A stretch of 34,500 bases of DNA from NCBI GenBank assembly GCA_021817825.1, contig JAKAFS010000040.1, positions 1-34,500 of the forward strand, read 5' to 3'. Below the pieces are notes generated by a model. It did not search any database. It worked only from the letters and a program-made list of their open reading frames with translations, and was not told where the DNA came from. Shown in pieces: positions 32,712 to 34,500 of the stretch. The translations under genes and the position numbers were made by a program. The stretch is from Deltaproteobacteria bacterium. GTDB taxonomy: Bacteria; Desulfobacterota; Syntrophia; Syntrophales; UBA5619. Position 1 is the first letter of the stretch, and each line of letters starts with the position of its first letter.

Positions 32712-33881
32712 ATGCAGATTGCCGACCGTTTGACGAAGATACCGCCCTACCTGTTCATGGAATTGAGAAAGAAGATCGCCAAGGCCAAGGCCGACGGCAT
32801 CGACGTCATCAGCCTGGCCATCGGCGATCCGGTGGAGCCGACGCCTGAGTCGATCATCGCGGAACTCTGCCGAACGGCGCGCGATCCGGAAAACCACCGC
32901 TATCCGACCGACGAAGAGAAGGGGATGTTCGCCTTTAGGAAAGAGGTGGCCCGCTGGTATCAGGACCGCTACGGGGTGACCCTCGACCCGGAGACCGAAG
33001 TCCTGGGGCTGATCGGTTCCAAGGAGGGTTGCCACCACTTCATCTTGGGCCATATCAACCCGGGCGATGTGGTCCTGATGACCGACCCCGGCTATCCCGC
33101 CTATCGGGCCAGCATCCTGATCGGCGGTGGAATTCCCTACAATGTCCCGATCCGTCCGGAGAACGACTATCTGCCGGTTTTCGAAGAGATCCCGGCGGAG
33201 ATCGTGAAGCAGGCCCGCGGCATGTTCCTCAACTATCCGAACAATCCGACCGGCGCCTGCGCGACGCGCCCTTTTTTCGAGAAACTCGTCGCCTTTGCCA
33301 AGGCGAACGACATTGCGATCTGCTATGACAACCCCTACAGCGAGGTCGTCTTCGACGGCCAGGAGCGGTTGAGCTTTCTTTCGACTCCCGGGGCCAAGGA
33401 GGTCGCCGTCGAGCTCAATTCCCTCTCCAAGCCCTACAACATGACGGGCTGGCGGATCGGCATGGCCTGCGGCAATCCGGACCTCATCGCGGCGATCAGC
33501 AAGGTCAAGGAGAACACCGATTCGGGGATCTTCAATGCCGTCCAGTACGCCGGGATCCAGGCCCTGCGTCACGAAACGGGAAACATCGACCATATGGCGA
33601 CCCTCTACGCCCGGCGGCGGGCAAAGGTCCTCAAGACCCTGAAGAAGATCGGGATCGACTTCAATCCGCCCAAGGGGACCTTCTATCTCTGGGTGCCGAC
33701 GCCCGGCAAGATGGGTTCCCTGGAATTCACGAACCTGCTCTTCGAAAAGGCGGCCGTCGTCGTGGCCTCGGGAACGGCCTACGGCCAGTACGGCGAGGGC
33801 TTTATCCGGATCTCGCTCACCGTGCCCGACGACCGGCTCGACCTGGCGCTGGAACGGATCGAAAAGGCGTTCGGAAAGTAA
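32712..33881 (+). CDS. dapL: LL-diaminopimelate aminotransferase-type PLP enzyme (389 aa)
   Basis: This is a fold-type I aminotransferase, most like DapL, which makes LL-DAP straight from tetrahydrodipicolinate and so skips the succinylase/acetylase steps. ADRLTKIPPYLFMEL at the start, ISLAIGDPVEPTP, NYPNNPTGA near 176-184, YDNPYSEVVFDG near 207 and the PLP lysine in SLSKPYNMTGWRIGMA (Lys240) are all in place. AAGGAG lies 9 nt before the ATG. Adjacency to dapF supports the DAP role. Related alanine and aspartate aminotransferases share these motifs, so substrate certainty comes mainly from the start motif and neighbour. Confidence 0.9.
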   Translation: MQIADRLTKIPPYLFMELRKKIAKAKADGIDVISLAIGDPVEPTPESIIAELCRTARDPENHRYPTDEEKGMFAFRKEVARWYQDRYGVTLDPETEVLGLIGSKEGCHHFILGHINPGDVVLMTDPGYPAYRASILIGGGIPYNVPIRPENDYLPVFEEIPAEIVKQARGMFLNYPNNPTGACATRPFFEKLVAFAKANDIAICYDNPYSEVVFDGQERLSFLSTPGAKEVAVELNSLSKPYNMTGWRIGMACGNPDLIAAISKVKENTDSGIFNAVQYAGIQALRHETGNIDHMATLYARRRAKVLKTLKKIGIDFNPPKGTFYLWVPTPGKMGSLEFTNLLFEKAAVVVASGTAYGQYGEGFIRISLTVPDDRLDLALERIEKAFGK

Positions 33882-33897
33882 AGAAGAGGCATTAAAG

Positions 33898-34500
33898 ATG
33901 GAAATCGGGATACTGGGTCTTCCCCAGAGCGGGAAAAGCACCCTTTTCGAGATTATGACCGGCGTTCGGAGCCGGGAGATGCACGGCGAGACCTGCGTCC
34001 GGGGTCTGGCCACCGTGCCGGACGAGCGGTTCGACCGGTTGGTTTCGATCTTCAAGCCCCTGAAGGCGTCGCCGGCGAAGGTCCCCTTCAGCGACGTCAC
34101 GGCGGTCGGGGAAAAGGCCTGGGAGGCGATCCGGCAGAGCCTCGCCGGCGCCGAGGGACTCCTCCATGTGGTCGACGGCTTCACCACCGGGGATGCGGCC
34201 GATGCCCTCGCCGGCTACCGCAAACTCGAAGACGAACTGGTGCTCTCGGACCTGCAGATCGTCGAAAACCGCCTGGAGCGGCTGACGAAAATGGCGAAAA
34301 AGCCCATGACGCCCCAGGATGCCCTCCATGCCCAGGTCCTGCCGCGTCTCAGAGAACAGCTCGAGGCGGGAAAACCGCTCCGGGAGCTGGCTTTGACCGA
34401 CGAAGAGCGCCACGGTCTGAAGAGCTTTTCCTTCTGGACGATCCGGCCGGAGATGGTCGTCGTGAACACCCCGGAAGACAATCCGGGCGTCGCCGATGCC
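33898..34500 (+). CDS. YchF-like (Obg-superfamily) GTPase, 3' end outside window
   Basis: The first 201 residues are visible and the frame is open at the window edge. MEIGILGLPQSGKSTLFEIMTG is the P-loop (Gly7-Thr15) of the YchF/Obg group. A helical coiled-coil insertion (~115-160) follows, as in YchF. NTPE at 190-193 matches the NxxE nucleotide-specificity motif that lets YchF take ATP. The switch II DxxG motif appears lost: DVTAVGEK stands where YchF has a DIAG type. It is shorter before the coiled coil than true YchF, so it is better called a YchF/DUF933-like paralogue. GAAGAGG precedes the ATG, 16 nt after dapL. Confidence 0.75.
   Translation, partial: MEIGILGLPQSGKSTLFEIMTGVRSREMHGETCVRGLATVPDERFDRLVSIFKPLKASPAKVPFSDVTAVGEKAWEAIRQSLAGAEGLLHVVDGFTTGDAADALAGYRKLEDELVLSDLQIVENRLERLTKMAKKPMTPQDALHAQVLPRLREQLEAGKPLRELALTDEERHGLKSFSFWTIRPEMVVVNTPEDNPGVADA

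Noticed and set aside
32334-34187. 617-aa minus-strand frame under dapF, dapL and the GTPase
   Set aside because: It crosses three certain + strand genes and shows no domain.

Overview
The window looks like a GC-rich, diderm, anaerobic-type deltaproteobacterium (Desulfobacterota; a Syntrophales-like lineage is my inference, not something proven here). The pointers are a complete Gsp type II secretion cluster that includes a GspN and GspA/GspB-like genes, the dapF-dapL pair of the diaminopimelate aminotransferase lysine route, a giant SpvB/RHS secreted protein beside other repeat-rich exported proteins, and many short dispersed palindromes. All genes called here are on the + strand.

Layout. 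(1) 1-354: possible 3' end of an unrecognised gene that runs from GC-rich into AT-rich DNA. (2) 612-10399: accessory cell-surface/exported island. It holds a 1921-aa SpvB/FG-GAP/RHS protein, a zinc-ribbon transposase remnant, a 1025-aa modular repeat protein and a 162-aa tail-fibre-like exported protein. (3) 10517-13160: mobile and scarred DNA. It holds a group II intron with a maturase and a recognisable domain V, a second truncated copy of the 5' end of the 1025-aa gene, a 36-bp perfect palindrome and an 83-bp element with 11-bp inverted ends. (4) 13161-14384: DUF4143-type AAA ATPase, probably on a leaderless transcript. (5) 14476-28785: type II secretion locus in the order gspF-G-H-I-J-K-L-M-N-C, then a GspA/ExeA-like ATPase, a GspB-like TPR protein, gspD and gspE. 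Most junctions overlap by 1-14 nt, so this reads as one long operon. (6) 28890-31511: PEP/pyruvate-binding protein with a degenerate KaiC-like front end. (7) 31781-33881: dapF and dapL, lysine and peptidoglycan precursor synthesis. (8) 33898-end: YchF-like P-loop GTPase, cut by the window end.

How it fits together. The Gsp genes encode the whole inner-membrane platform (F, L, M, C), the pseudopilus (G, H, I, J, K), the secretin (D) and the motor (E). Only the prepilin peptidase and a pilotin are missing from the window. The three exported proteins in the 5' part have signal peptides and are plausible clients of this machine, but that is inference.

The most interesting signals are: an 86-bp element with 22-bp perfect inverted ends lying across the translation start of gspE and read in frame into its N-terminus; an 11-C homopolymer inside gspD that could allow slippage; the duplicated and truncated 5' end of the 1025-aa gene on the far side of the intron; and a shared GGGGACGGGTTC motif found near the transposase remnant, at the intron insertion point and in the gspE element.
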